Positions 9,546-17,887 of a stretch of DNA of 63,414 nt are shown here, in pieces. Made by a program: the position numbers and the translations under genes. The notes beneath the pieces are model-generated. The model did not search any database. It had not been told where the DNA came from and saw nothing but the letters and a program-made list of their open reading frames with translations. The DNA is from an uncultured Pelagibacteraceae bacterium (lineage in GTDB: Bacteria > Pseudomonadota > Alphaproteobacteria > Pelagibacterales > Pelagibacteraceae), in NCBI GenBank assembly GCA_902554315.1, contig CACDOF010000003.1, positions 1 through 63,414 of the forward strand, in the 5' to 3' direction. Each line of letters starts with the position of its first letter. Position 1 is the first letter of the stretch.

Positions 9546-9877
9546 CAAAACAAATTATTTCATTAAGCGAAAATGCCGCAAACAGAATTAAAGAGATTAT
9601 GTCTTCTGCAGAACAAAATTCTATTGGAGTAAGAGTTGGAGTTAAATCTGGAGGATGTGCTGGGATGTCATATGTTATGGAATATACTAAAGAAATAAAC
9701 CCAAATGACGAGGTGATAGAAGAAAAAGGTGTAAAAGTTTTTATAGATTCTGCAGCTGTAATGTATCTTTTAGGAACTGAAATGGATTATAAAAAAGAGC
9801 AATTTTCATCATCTTTTGTATTTAACAATCCCAATGAAACCGAACGTTGTGGATGTGGAGAATCCTTTAAAATATAG
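9542..9877 (+). CDS. sufA: A-type Fe-S carrier protein SufA
   Basis: HesB/IscA-family carrier, 111 residues, which takes clusters from the scaffold to apo-proteins. The three ligand cysteines are present: Cys39 in 'KSGGCAGMSY' and Cys103 and Cys105 in the C-terminal 'RCGCGESF'. The 'NPNETERCGCGESF' ending is typical of SufA/IscA. It is the last gene of the suf operon; no clear intrinsic terminator follows. Confidence 0.95.
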   Translation: MTKQIISLSENAANRIKEIMSSAEQNSIGVRVGVKSGGCAGMSYVMEYTKEINPNDEVIEEKGVKVFIDSAAVMYLLGTEMDYKKEQFSSSFVFNNPNETERCGCGESFKI

Positions 9878-9912
9878 TATTAGTTAAATGCATATCTGAA
9901 TTGTGTATTTTG

Positions 9913-9927
9913 CATACCTATGGTATG
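9913..9927. promoter_or_regulatory. 15-bp inverted repeat upstream of the small ORF
   Basis: Six-base arms CATACC and GGTATG are separated by TAT. The repeat lies 36 bases after sufA and 10 bases before the 56-codon ORF. It could be an operator or a small hairpin. It is too short for strong claims and does not match the NtrC or IscR consensus. Confidence 0.35.
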
Positions 9928-9937
9928 AATTAAGTTA

Positions 9938-10108
9938 ATGAACAAATTTGAGCTTAAAAATCTAAAAAGCCTTGCTTCCAAGTCTGAAAAAAGAAAATCT
10001 TTTTTTAGATCATTAATTAAACCAGTGCAAGCCGGAGCTAATGGCACGCTAGATTATGTTGTTAAAGAAGGATCTGGAAAAAATAAGATCGCTTCTAAAA
10101 AACAATAA
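9938..10108 (+). CDS. Small basic hypothetical protein (56 aa)
   Basis: An ATG-to-TAA frame of 57 codons fills the space between sufA and the convergent glnA, ending six bases before the glnA stop. The product begins 'MNKFELKNLKSLASKSEKRK' and continues with 'SFFRSLIKPVQAGANGTLDYVV' in two blocks, then a lysine-rich tail. It is strongly basic, with no membrane segment and no cysteine. No family is recognised and there is no good Shine-Dalgarno sequence. Support is the open frame in a compact genome where such a gap would otherwise be empty; it could be spurious. Confidence 0.45.
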   Translation: MNKFELKNLKSLASKSEKRKSFFRSLIKPVQAGANGTLDYVVKEGSGKNKIASKKQ

Positions 10109-10114
10109 ACTTAA

Positions 10115-11521
10115 CTAGCAACTATAATACATATCAAACTCAATAGGGTGAGGTGTATGTTCAAAATTATGTATTTCTTCAAATTTCAAAGCTATATAAG
10201 CGTCTATTTGATCATCTGTAAATACATTTCCTTGAGTTAAAAATTTTCTGTCTTTATCTAAACTTTCCATAGCTTCTCTCAAAGAACCACAAACTGTTGG
10301 AACTTTTTTTAGTTCTTTTTCTGATAATGCATACAAGTCTTTGTCAAAAGATTTTCCTGGATCAATTTTATTTTTTATTCCATCTAAACCTGCCATTAAC
10401 ATAGATGCAAAAGTTAAATATGGATTTCCAGATGCATCTGGAAATCTAATTTCACATCTTGCTCCTTTTTTACTTAAAGTAATAGGAATTCTACATGAAG
10501 CGGAACGGTTTCTTGCTGAATAAGCAAGCAAAACTGGAGCTTCAAATCCTGGGATTAATCTTTTATAGCTATTTGTTGTTGCATTAGCAAAAGCATTAAT
10601 TGCTTTCGCATGTTTTAAAATTCCACCAATATAATATAAAGCAGTTTGAGATAAACCTGAATATTTATTACCTGAAAAAACAGGAGTTTTACCTTTCCAA
10701 ACTGATTGGTGAACATGCATTCCCGAACCATTGTCACCTTTAACAGGTTTAGGCATAAATGTTGCAGTTTTTCCGAATGAATGTGACACCATTTGAACAA
10801 CATATTTATAAAGCTGAACATTATCTGCTTGATCAACTAACGTACCAAATAACATTCCTAATTCATGTTGACTTGGAGCAACTTCATGATGGTGTTTTTC
10901 GACCGTAATACCAACATCTCTTAAACCTTTTAAGTACTCTCCTCTCATGTCTTGAGCACTGTCCACAGGAGGCACAGGGAAATATCCACCTTTTATTCCA
11001 GGTCTATGACCCATATTTCCATTTTCATATTTTTTACCTGAGTTATAAGGACCTTCTGAACTATCTATAGAAAAACTTGTTTCATTCATATCATTTTTAA
11101 TTCTTACATCATCAAAAACGAAAAACTCTGGCTCAGGCCCAAAGTATGCTTTATCACCAATTCCAGTTTTTTTTAGATAAGCTTCAGCTTTTTTTGCTAT
11201 ACCTCTAGGATCTCTTTCATATGGATTTCTTTTAACCGCATCTAGGATATCACAAAATAAAATTAGAGTATTATGAGAAGTATAGGGATCGATAACTTTT
11301 CTACTTAAATCAGGTTTTAAAATCATATCAGACTCGTTGATTGCTTTCCACCCAGCGATAGATGAACCGTCAAAAAAAACACCATCATTTAACATTCCTT
11401 CATCAACTATTGTTGAGTCCATTGTTAAGTGTTGCAGTTTTCCTCTAGGGTCTGTAAATCTTAAATCTAAATATTCTATTTCCTTAGATTTCATTAATTT
11501 TAATACGTCTTTCGCGCTCAT
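10115..11521 (-). CDS. glnA: Glutamine synthetase, type I
   Basis: Makes glutamine from glutamate, ammonium and ATP; a cytoplasmic dodecamer and the main ammonium-assimilation enzyme. At 468 residues it is a standard GS-I. Visible motifs: 'GWKAINESDMIL', metal-site 'GPEPEFFVFDD', 'VEKHHHEVAPSQHELG', 'NGSGMHVHQS', ATP-site 'KRLIPGFEAPV' and 'RSASCRIP', and C-terminal 'HPIEFDMYYSC'. The tyrosine in 'KDLYALSEKE' sits where the GS-I-beta adenylylation tyrosine is expected. The ATG at 11521 has an AGGAG ribosome binding site about 7 bases upstream. No glnB or glnK gene accompanies it in this window. Confidence 0.97.
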   Translation of the reverse strand: MSAKDVLKLMKSKEIEYLDLRFTDPRGKLQHLTMDSTIVDEGMLNDGVFFDGSSIAGWKAINESDMILKPDLSRKVIDPYTSHNTLILFCDILDAVKRNPYERDPRGIAKKAEAYLKKTGIGDKAYFGPEPEFFVFDDVRIKNDMNETSFSIDSSEGPYNSGKKYENGNMGHRPGIKGGYFPVPPVDSAQDMRGEYLKGLRDVGITVEKHHHEVAPSQHELGMLFGTLVDQADNVQLYKYVVQMVSHSFGKTATFMPKPVKGDNGSGMHVHQSVWKGKTPVFSGNKYSGLSQTALYYIGGILKHAKAINAFANATTNSYKRLIPGFEAPVLLAYSARNRSASCRIPITLSKKGARCEIRFPDASGNPYLTFASMLMAGLDGIKNKIDPGKSFDKDLYALSEKELKKVPTVCGSLREAMESLDKDRKFLTQGNVFTDDQIDAYIALKFEEIHNFEHTPHPIEFDMYYSC

Positions 11522-11649
11522 TGTTATCTCCTATAAAATTTTTTTCCGATACATATCAGTAAAGAAAAGATAAATAATGCCTATAAAATAGATATCACTT
11601 ATGCATTTTTTACATATATTAACCTTAAAAAATAAAGATTATCAATCAA

Positions 11650-11662
11650 TATTAAAATCATA
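11650..11662 (+). promoter_or_regulatory. Possible -10 element giving a leaderless mRNA
   Basis: TATTAA at 11650-11655 is followed by 7 bases and then the ATG of the YbaK-type gene. No Shine-Dalgarno sequence precedes the ATG. This spacing would put the transcription start at or next to the A of ATG. In such AT-rich DNA the hexamer alone is weak evidence. Confidence 0.3.
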
Positions 11663-12139
11663 ATGACTTTGTTGAATAAAGAACCAGTAAAAAGAGCTGA
11701 AAAAGCTCTAAAAGAATTTGATAACTCAATGAAGGTTATTGAATTAAATAATACCGCAAGAACAGCATTGGATGCAGCAAAATCTTTAGAATGTGAAGTT
11801 GGAGCAATAGTAAAAAGTTTATTGTTCAGAACAGAAGAAACTTTTCTTTTATGTTTGGTGTCTGGTGATAAAAGATGTTCTTTGAATAAATTAAAAAAAA
11901 TTACCTCAATAAAAGATATTAGCATGGCATCACCAGAAGATGTTAAAATGCAAACAGGCTATACAATCGGTGGTGTATCTCCAGTGGGTCATATAAAAAA
12001 TTTAAAAATATTTATTGATGAATCCTTAAAAAGATTTCCAAATATTTTTGCAGCAGCTGGTCATCCAAATTGCGTTTTTAAAATAAATTTTGAAAATCTT
12101 TTAAAAATTACAAAAGGTGAAATTAAGGATATTGTATAA
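11663..12139 (+). CDS. YbaK/ProX-family aminoacyl-tRNA deacylase
   Basis: A 158-residue single-domain member of the YbaK/ProXp editing family, which hydrolyses misacylated tRNA in trans. The invariant lysine is in 'CEVGAIVKSLLFR' (about residue 52), followed by 'VSGDKRCSLNKL', the GXXXP loop 'GYTIGGVSPVGH' and 'FAAAGHPNCVFKI'. Which tRNA is edited (Cys-tRNA-Pro, Ala-tRNA-Pro or another) cannot be told from sequence alone. Its TAA overlaps the ATG of the DMT gene by one base, so the two are coupled. Confidence 0.87.
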   Translation: MTLLNKEPVKRAEKALKEFDNSMKVIELNNTARTALDAAKSLECEVGAIVKSLLFRTEETFLLCLVSGDKRCSLNKLKKITSIKDISMASPEDVKMQTGYTIGGVSPVGHIKNLKIFIDESLKRFPNIFAAAGHPNCVFKINFENLLKITKGEIKDIV

Positions 12140-13065
12140 TGAGAGAACCTAAATTAATTGATTACGCTTTACTTACATTGCTATCATTGATTTGGGCATC
12201 AGCTTTTTTTAATATTAAAATTGCAACTTATTCCTATGGACCAGTTATGATTGCTTTTTTAAGAATTTTTTTCGGAGCAATTCCAGTTGTGGGACTATGT
12301 TTATTCAAAAAAATAAAAATAGAAGCTTTTTCAAAGGATTGGTATTGGTTTGCATTAATTGGAGTTATTAATTTAGTTATTCCTTTTTTTTTAATAGCGT
12401 ATGGTGTTCAAAAAGTACAAAGTAACTTAGCAGCAATACTTATGGCCTCAACACCTTTAAGTGCTACAGTCCTTGCTCATTTTTTTACAAAAAATGAAAA
12501 AATAAATTTTATAAAAGTACTAGGTGTCTTAATAGGTTTTTCAGGAATAGTTTTTCTATTTTATGATAAATTTTTAATTAATGAGGAAAATTTTACTTCT
12601 GCAATATTTATTTTAGTAGGATCAACTTTTTATGTAATAGGAGGACTGTTAACTTTAAGAATAAGTAATAAAAAAAATGAAAATGTAACATCATCAATTT
12701 TAATTTGGGCGACTATATTCATTTTACCGATAAGTTTAACACTATATTATTTAAATCCTTCAGATGCGTTTATTTTTATAGACGATTTACATTTTTCACA
12801 CAGATTAGACTCTACACTATCTTTAATTTATTTAGGAACTGTGCCAACAGGAATTGCCTGGTTACTACGATTTAGGATATTAAAATATAATGGTTTAGTT
12901 TTTCAAGCTCAAGTCGCCTATTTGATACCAATTTTTGGAATTATACTTGGGTATATGTTTTTATCAGAAATTATTACTCCTAAAGTTGTAGTTGCGCTTA
13001 TAGCTGTAATAATTGGAATTTACTTAGTTAAAAAATCAAGTAAATTTAATATTAATACCTCATAA
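12139..13065 (+). CDS. DMT-superfamily (EamA) membrane transporter
   Basis: A 308-residue inner-membrane protein with about ten hydrophobic segments and two EamA repeats. The first starts 'LLSLIWASAFFNIKIATYSYGP' (as two short blocks); the second includes 'IFILVGSTFYVIGGLL' and 'LGTVPTGIAWLLRFRILKY'. EamA proteins usually export metabolites or amino acids; the substrate is not predictable. It is translationally coupled to the YbaK-like gene and is the last gene before the carbohydrate island. Confidence 0.85.
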   Translation: MREPKLIDYALLTLLSLIWASAFFNIKIATYSYGPVMIAFLRIFFGAIPVVGLCLFKKIKIEAFSKDWYWFALIGVINLVIPFFLIAYGVQKVQSNLAAILMASTPLSATVLAHFFTKNEKINFIKVLGVLIGFSGIVFLFYDKFLINEENFTSAIFILVGSTFYVIGGLLTLRISNKKNENVTSSILIWATIFILPISLTLYYLNPSDAFIFIDDLHFSHRLDSTLSLIYLGTVPTGIAWLLRFRILKYNGLVFQAQVAYLIPIFGIILGYMFLSEIITPKVVVALIAVIIGIYLVKKSSKFNINTS

Positions 13066-13128
13066 GCAATTTATAAAGAAAAAGAAGCAGATAAACTGAT
13101 TAGAAAAATGTTTGTGACTTTAATTTAA

Positions 13129-14145
13129 TTAAATTAAATTTATTTTTTCAAATTTTTTTGATTTTATAGACTTAATGGCTTTATCAGCTAAAGCTAAAGA
13201 TTTTCTGCCATCCTCAAAATTAACCATAGGTTTTATGTTTTTATTACATATCATAAATAAATCATCTAGCTGAAGTTTGTATGCTTCAGAATATCTTTCT
13301 ATAAAAAAATTTAATAATTTTGATTTATTGTTTGTTGAATTCTTAGAATAAAAAGTTGTTTCCGTCTCTCTTTTATTGTCAGATATTAACATGCCTTTCG
13401 TGCCAAATAATTCTACTCTTTGATCGTATCCAAAACTACAGTGCCTTGAGTTAGTAATTATACATTGAATACCTTTTTTTGTTTTTAATATACATGATGC
13501 TAATTCAAAATCTTTTATTTTAGAAAATTTCTTGTCATACAAATTGCTTCCTGTAGCAAAAATAGATTCAAATTCATCTTTTCCAGCATAAAACCTAGCT
13601 AAATCAAAGTCATGAATCATCATATCTTTAAAAATACCACCTGAACTTTTTAGATAATTTATTGATGGAGGTGATGGGTCTCTGCTTGTAATAATAATCT
13701 TTTCTAAATTTCCTATTTTACCTTTTAATAAATTATTCCTTAACAGTTTATGTCCTGGATCATATCTTCTATTAAAACCTATTTGAATTTTCGGATTATA
13801 TTTTTTAATTTTTTTTTTACATTTTTCAATTTTTTCTAAACTTAAATCTAAGGGTTTTTCACAAAACACAATTTTTTTATTCTTTGCCGCATCTATTATA
13901 AATTTTAAATGTGTTGAGGTTGTGGATGCTATAAATATAACATCAGTATTTTTATCTTTCATTGCAATATTTGGATTTTTAATACTTAAGCATTTAAATT
14001 TTTTTGCAAATTTTTTTGTAAGATTTTTATTTATATCGTAAACAGAAACTATTTTAAATTTAGAATGAGATAATAGGTTTTCCGCATGCATTTGACCTAT
14101 TCTGCCTAGACCAAATAAAGCAACATTAACTATATTTTTACCCAT
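13129..14145 (-). CDS. iolG: Inositol 2-dehydrogenase (Gfo/Idh/MocA family)
   Basis: Oxidises myo-inositol to 2-keto-myo-inositol (scyllo-inosose) with NAD+, the first step of inositol breakdown. The 338-residue protein has a Rossmann motif 'FGLGRIGQMHAENL' (11-24), catalytic Lys97 in 'CEKPLDLS', and the IolG-specific block 'SRDPSPPSINYLKSSGGIF' (154-172) leading to Asp174 and His178 in 'KDMMIHDFDLARF'. 'GFNRRYDP' (123-130) also fits IolG. A 20-base AT-only palindrome (13119-13138) covers its stop codon. It overlaps the upstream dehydrogenase gene by 16 bases. Related inositol stereoisomers are possible substrates. Confidence 0.88.
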   Translation of the reverse strand: MGKNIVNVALFGLGRIGQMHAENLLSHSKFKIVSVYDINKNLTKKFAKKFKCLSIKNPNIAMKDKNTDVIFIASTTSTHLKFIIDAAKNKKIVFCEKPLDLSLEKIEKCKKKIKKYNPKIQIGFNRRYDPGHKLLRNNLLKGKIGNLEKIIITSRDPSPPSINYLKSSGGIFKDMMIHDFDLARFYAGKDEFESIFATGSNLYDKKFSKIKDFELASCILKTKKGIQCIITNSRHCSFGYDQRVELFGTKGMLISDNKRETETTFYSKNSTNNKSKLLNFFIERYSEAYKLQLDDLFMICNKNIKPMVNFEDGRKSLALADKAIKSIKSKKFEKINLI

Positions 14146-15272
14146 TTTTTTCTCCTGGATGATTTTTTACAAGCATCAATAAATTTTGCTGTCTCCAAAC
14201 CCTCATCTTCATTCGGAAAATAATATCTTTTTTTAGAGTTATTTTTTATTGATGAAGCAAATTCACGATAGATATTTGCAAATGCATCCAAATAACCTTC
14301 TGGATGACCAAATTTAATTCTTGAGAAATTTTTTGAAAATTCGGCATTAAAAAAACCTCTTTCAAGTAATTTTACTGCACCTTTGCTTGGATTAAATTTG
14401 AGATAATTTGGATCATTTTGAATCCACTCTAAGCTTCCTTTGGTGCCAAAAATTCTTATTCTTAAGCCATAAACACCACCTCTTGCCATCACACTTGTCC
14501 ATAACATTCCTTTTGCCCCGTTGTTAAAATTAATAATAACTTGGGCATTGTTATCCATCTTAATTTTATTTGAGATTTGTTTTATATCAGCAATAATTGT
14601 TTTACCTTTTAATCCAGAAATATAAATTACCATATGATATGCGTGAGAACCTATTTCATTCAAAACAGCAGATGTTCCTACAATTTTGCTATCTATTTTC
14701 CACTTTAATATTTTTTTGGAATTTCTTTTTTTTATAGTTTTTCCCGAAGACCAATCTTGGATGTATTCAACATTTATATATTCTATTTTTCCTATCTTTC
14801 CTTTTTCCACTAATCTTTTTGCTTCCCTTACCATTGGGTATGCAGAGTAATTATGCGTTAAAGCATATTTTATTTTTTTATTTGATTTTATTTTTTTATA
14901 TAATTTTTTTGCTTGTTCTAAATTTCCTGCAAACGGTTTATCTGAAATAATATGTATATTTTTATCAATAAATTTTTCAGCAATTATTTGATGACTTGAA
15001 GGAGGAGTCATTATCGCAACAACCATTATGCAATCGTTTCTTTTTGCCTCTTTATTTGCCATTTCTTGATAAGTTGAATAACATCTGTCTTTAGAGATAC
15101 CTAAATTTTTTCCAAATTTTTTTGAAATATTGGGATTTCTTGAAAACACTCCAGCTACAATTTCATATTGATTATCAAATCGCGAAGAAATTCTATGCAC
15201 ATGTCCAATCCATGATTTAGGTCCACCACCAACAATTCCTAGTGTTAATTTTTTAGCTTTAATTCTTTGCAT
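14130..15272 (-). CDS. Gfo/Idh/MocA oxidoreductase linked to inositol genes
   Basis: A 380-residue NAD(P)-dependent dehydrogenase. The N-terminus 'LGIVGGGPKSWIGHVHRISS' carries the nucleotide-binding loop, 'IISDKPFAGN' supplies the catalytic lysine, and the C-terminal 'FGHPEGYLDAFANIYREFA' is typical of a subgroup found with inositol and sugar clusters. It is first in a two-gene minus-strand operon with iolG and is divergent from iolE. A second inositol-ring or sugar dehydrogenase, for example for scyllo-inositol, is a reasonable guess; the substrate is unproven. Confidence 0.8.
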   Translation of the reverse strand: MQRIKAKKLTLGIVGGGPKSWIGHVHRISSRFDNQYEIVAGVFSRNPNISKKFGKNLGISKDRCYSTYQEMANKEAKRNDCIMVVAIMTPPSSHQIIAEKFIDKNIHIISDKPFAGNLEQAKKLYKKIKSNKKIKYALTHNYSAYPMVREAKRLVEKGKIGKIEYINVEYIQDWSSGKTIKKRNSKKILKWKIDSKIVGTSAVLNEIGSHAYHMVIYISGLKGKTIIADIKQISNKIKMDNNAQVIINFNNGAKGMLWTSVMARGGVYGLRIRIFGTKGSLEWIQNDPNYLKFNPSKGAVKLLERGFFNAEFSKNFSRIKFGHPEGYLDAFANIYREFASSIKNNSKKRYYFPNEDEGLETAKFIDACKKSSRRKKWVKI

Positions 15273-15283
15273 AGTTTAATATA
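15273..15283 (-). promoter_or_regulatory. Possible -10 element giving a leaderless mRNA
   Basis: Read on the minus strand, TATATT (15283 down to 15278) is followed by AAACT and the ATG of the Gfo/Idh/MocA gene at 15272. There is no Shine-Dalgarno sequence. The 31-base divergent spacer must also hold the iolE promoter; TATCAT at 15282-15287 on the plus strand is a candidate -10 for that. Confidence 0.35.
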
Positions 15284-15303
15284 TCATAGCAAAAAAATTA
15301 TTT

Positions 15304-16206
15304 ATGTCAGTAAAATTGGGAATTGCACCTATAGCTTGGTCTAATGACGATATGCCTGAATTAGGTTGCGATACCCCTTTAGAACAATGTTTATCTGAAG
15401 CAAGTGAGGCAGGTTTTATAGGAATTGAATCAGGTGGTAAATTTCCGAAAACATCAAATGAATTATTGCCAAAATTAAATAAATTTAATCTAAATTTATG
15501 TTCAGGATGGTATGGTGCTAATTTAAGAAATAAAACTGTTGAAGAAGAAAAACAGTCAATACAAGAACAATTGAAATTATTTAAAGAATGTAACGCACCA
15601 TGCATTGTATTTGCTGAAGTTTTTGGCTCAATACAAGGTGATCCAAATAAGAAACTTTCAACAAGGCCAAAAATGGATCTTGATGAATCTAAATCATATT
15701 ATAAAAAAATTTCTGAAATGGGAAAGTATTTAGAAGGAGAGGGAATGCCTTTAGCATATCATCATCATATGGGAACTGTGATAGAAACTCAAAAAGACAC
15801 TGAAATGTTACTAGAAAATACTGACGACAGTGTAAAATTAACTTTAGATACGGGGCACATGCTGTTTGCTCAAGGAGAGTCTATTAAATTTCTTAAAGAT
15901 TTTAGCGAAAGGGTCATGCATATACATTGTAAAGATATAAGAAAAAATGTTTTAGAAAAGTCACTAATAGAAGATCTAAGTTTTAGAGCAGCATTCTTGG
16001 AAGGAGCTTTTACTGTACCTGGAGATGGCTGTATTGACTATAAGCCTTTATTTGAAGTTCTAAAAAGCAATGATTATTCTGGATGGTTAGTTGTTGAAGC
16101 TGAACAAGATCCAAAAAAAGCAAATCCTCTAGAATATGCAAAGATAGGATATAAATATCTTACTGAAATTTTAAACAAGGTAGATATTAAAGTTTCACAA
16201 TCTTAG
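15304..16206 (+). CDS. iolE: Myo-inosose-2 dehydratase
   Basis: Dehydrates 2-keto-myo-inositol to 3D-(3,5/4)-trihydroxycyclohexane-1,2-dione, the second step of inositol degradation. It is a 300-residue xylose-isomerase-like TIM barrel. It begins 'MSVKLGIAPIAWSNDDMPEL', a strong IolE signature, and has 'CSGWYGANL' (66-74), a histidine cluster at 153-155, Asp182 in 'LDTGHMLF', His206/His208 in 'VMHIHCKD' and Glu265 in 'VVEAEQDP', the expected metal and substrate ligands. It is divergent from the iolG operon and its end overlaps the convergent dehydrogenase gene by 20 bases. Confidence 0.92.
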   Translation: MSVKLGIAPIAWSNDDMPELGCDTPLEQCLSEASEAGFIGIESGGKFPKTSNELLPKLNKFNLNLCSGWYGANLRNKTVEEEKQSIQEQLKLFKECNAPCIVFAEVFGSIQGDPNKKLSTRPKMDLDESKSYYKKISEMGKYLEGEGMPLAYHHHMGTVIETQKDTEMLLENTDDSVKLTLDTGHMLFAQGESIKFLKDFSERVMHIHCKDIRKNVLEKSLIEDLSFRAAFLEGAFTVPGDGCIDYKPLFEVLKSNDYSGWLVVEAEQDPKKANPLEYAKIGYKYLTEILNKVDIKVSQS

Positions 16207-17152
16207 ACTGGTCTATTTTATTTTCAAAAAAATCAATAATATTTTGAATAGTTTCAATTCCCATTCTAGTCATACATTCCTCAGTAAAAGCTGCTGCGTG
16301 AGGACTTAGGAATACTTTTTCATTTTTTAAAAGTAGATTGTTATCATCCGGTGGTTCTTTTTCAAAAACATCTATACCTGCTCCAAATATTAAATTTTCA
16401 TTTAATGCCTTGTCTAGATCAATTTCGTTTATTATTCCACCTCTAGCAGCATTAATAATTATACAATTTTTTTTCATTGTTTTTAATAATTCATAATTAA
16501 TTAAATTTTTTGTTTTTTCTGTTAGAGGCATATGTAGAGAAATCACATCCATAGTTTTTACAGCGTCTTCAAGATTTTCAACTTTTTTACCACCCATTGA
16601 CTCTATTTTTTCTTTTGAGACAAATGGATCAAAAACATAAACTTTCATTTCGAAACCAAAGCATCTTTTGATTAATGCTTGACCAATTCTTCCAAATCCA
16701 ACGATTAAAAAATTTTTTTTCCACAATTCAATTGTTTTTGGAAGTTTATTTCTATCTTTAAAATTTCCTTCTCTAACTGTCTTGTCAAACAAATCTTTTC
16801 TTTTTGAGATATAAAGTAAGTTAAACATTACATGTTCTGATACAGTTACAGCATTAGCATTTGCAGTAATTGCTATCTTAATATCTTTTTCCTTTGCGTA
16901 ATTTAAGTCAATATTGTCATATCCAACTCCGTGTCTCGAAACAATTTTTAAATTTTTTGCTTCTTTCATTACATCACCTGACAAATTTGCAATTCTAATT
17001 GATGCTCCATCACAATTTTGAATTTTTGCTTTAAGGTTTTCTTCTGAAGTGTCATCGGTTACATCAACTTCAAAATTAGGATGGTTTTTTATTAATTCCA
17101 TTCCTTTTTGGTGAACTTTTTGAATTATTAATATTTTCTTTTTTTCTGACAT
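16187..17152 (-). CDS. D-2-hydroxyacid dehydrogenase, PGDH-like
   Basis: A 321-residue NAD-dependent 2-hydroxyacid dehydrogenase. The NAD loop 'VGFGRIGQ' lies at 151-158 and the catalytic residues Arg237 ('NAARGGI'), Glu266 ('DVFEKEPP') and His285 ('LSPHAAA') are intact. The 'RHGVGYDNID' segment resembles phosphoglycerate and hydroxypyruvate dehydrogenases, but there is no ACT domain, so the serine-pathway SerA is unlikely. It lies between iolE and a TRAP operon and probably interconverts a 2-keto acid and a 2-hydroxy acid from the imported substrate. Confidence 0.82.
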   Translation of the reverse strand: MSEKKKILIIQKVHQKGMELIKNHPNFEVDVTDDTSEENLKAKIQNCDGASIRIANLSGDVMKEAKNLKIVSRHGVGYDNIDLNYAKEKDIKIAITANANAVTVSEHVMFNLLYISKRKDLFDKTVREGNFKDRNKLPKTIELWKKNFLIVGFGRIGQALIKRCFGFEMKVYVFDPFVSKEKIESMGGKKVENLEDAVKTMDVISLHMPLTEKTKNLINYELLKTMKKNCIIINAARGGIINEIDLDKALNENLIFGAGIDVFEKEPPDDNNLLLKNEKVFLSPHAAAFTEECMTRMGIETIQNIIDFFENKIDQSKIVKL

Positions 17153-17235
17153 TTGCTATAAATAAATTGATTAGAATCTATTGATTAAAAAAGCTTAATA
17201 TCATCATAAATTTAAAAACACAAATACCTTATACA

Positions 17236-17260
17236 AACTTTAAAATAATTTATTAAAGTT
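17236..17260. promoter_or_regulatory. Inverted repeat upstream of the TRAP operon
   Basis: Eight-base arms AACTTTAA and TTAAAGTT are separated by 9 bases, within the 140-base divergent spacer between the 2-hydroxyacid dehydrogenase and the TRAP genes, 32 bases before the GTG start. The same spacer has a direct repeat TTGATTA at 17167-17173 and 17181-17187. It could be an operator for a regulator encoded elsewhere, or chance in AT-rich DNA. Confidence 0.3.
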
Positions 17261-17292
17261 GAAATTAATTAATTATTAAAATAACTTGAGTT

Positions 17293-17886
17293 GTGAATTT
17301 TACAATCAAATCATTATTATTAATCTTTAGATTTTTAGAAAATATAAATACTTTTATTCTTCGTATTGGACGTCAACTGGCATGGATTGCCATTTTATTA
17401 ATGGTAATAGTGATTATTATCCAAGTATTTTTTAGATATGTTTTAAATAATGCTCTTCCTTGGCCTGACGAAGTTGCCCGTTTTTTAATGTTATGGATGA
17501 CAGGGCTAATTGCTCCTTCCGCATATAGATGGGGTGGTTTTGTATCTATAGATATGCTTGAAAGATTTTTACCAAAAATTTTGGCGAACTTATTAATTTT
17601 TATAATTTTACTAATTTCATTAGCTGTTTTGTTTATAGGTTTCGAAATGGGATTAAAACATATAAATGCAGGTTGGATATTTAGCTCTTCTTCAATTAAA
17701 ATTCCTTTTTCTTTAATTGGAGGAAAAACAGAAGCAATGAAGTTAGCATGGATGTATATGTCTTTGCCGATTGGAATATTTCTTTTAATCTTGGTTAACA
17801 TTGAATTAATTTTAAGAAATATTTTATCAATTACTTCAAAAATTGATCTACCTTTAGATAAAGACAAAGAAAAATTAGAGGCTTAA
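17293..17886 (+). CDS. TRAP transporter small permease (DctQ type)
   Basis: A 197-residue, four-helix inner-membrane subunit of a TRAP transporter. The 'RYVLNNALPWPDEVARFLMLWMTG' region (two adjacent motifs) is the DctQ signature. The gene starts with GTG at 17293; no ATG upstream is in frame. The C-terminus is longer and more charged than average. It is the first gene of a Q-M-P operon and is followed by the large permease after one base. Confidence 0.9.
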   Translation: MNFTIKSLLLIFRFLENINTFILRIGRQLAWIAILLMVIVIIIQVFFRYVLNNALPWPDEVARFLMLWMTGLIAPSAYRWGGFVSIDMLERFLPKILANLLIFIILLISLAVLFIGFEMGLKHINAGWIFSSSSIKIPFSLIGGKTEAMKLAWMYMSLPIGIFLLILVNIELILRNILSITSKIDLPLDKDKEKLEA

Positions 17887-17887
17887 A

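Noticed and set aside
11599-11925. 108-codon minus-strand frame overlapping the YbaK-type gene
   Set aside because: The plus-strand product has clear YbaK motifs; the minus-strand frame has none and no start signals.
13119-13138. Perfect 20-base AT-only palindrome at the end of iolG as a terminator
   Set aside because: It contains no G or C, so the RNA stem would be weak; such palindromes arise easily in this composition. It is only mentioned with iolG.
13129-15272. The two adjacent Gfo/Idh/MocA genes as one frameshifted gene
   Set aside because: Each has its own Rossmann motif, catalytic lysine and full length; they are separate overlapping genes.
17373-17867. 164-codon open frame antisense to the TRAP small-permease gene
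   Set aside because: It is fully contained in a well-supported membrane-protein gene, shows no recognisable family, and long antisense frames are expected opposite hydrophobic AT-rich genes.
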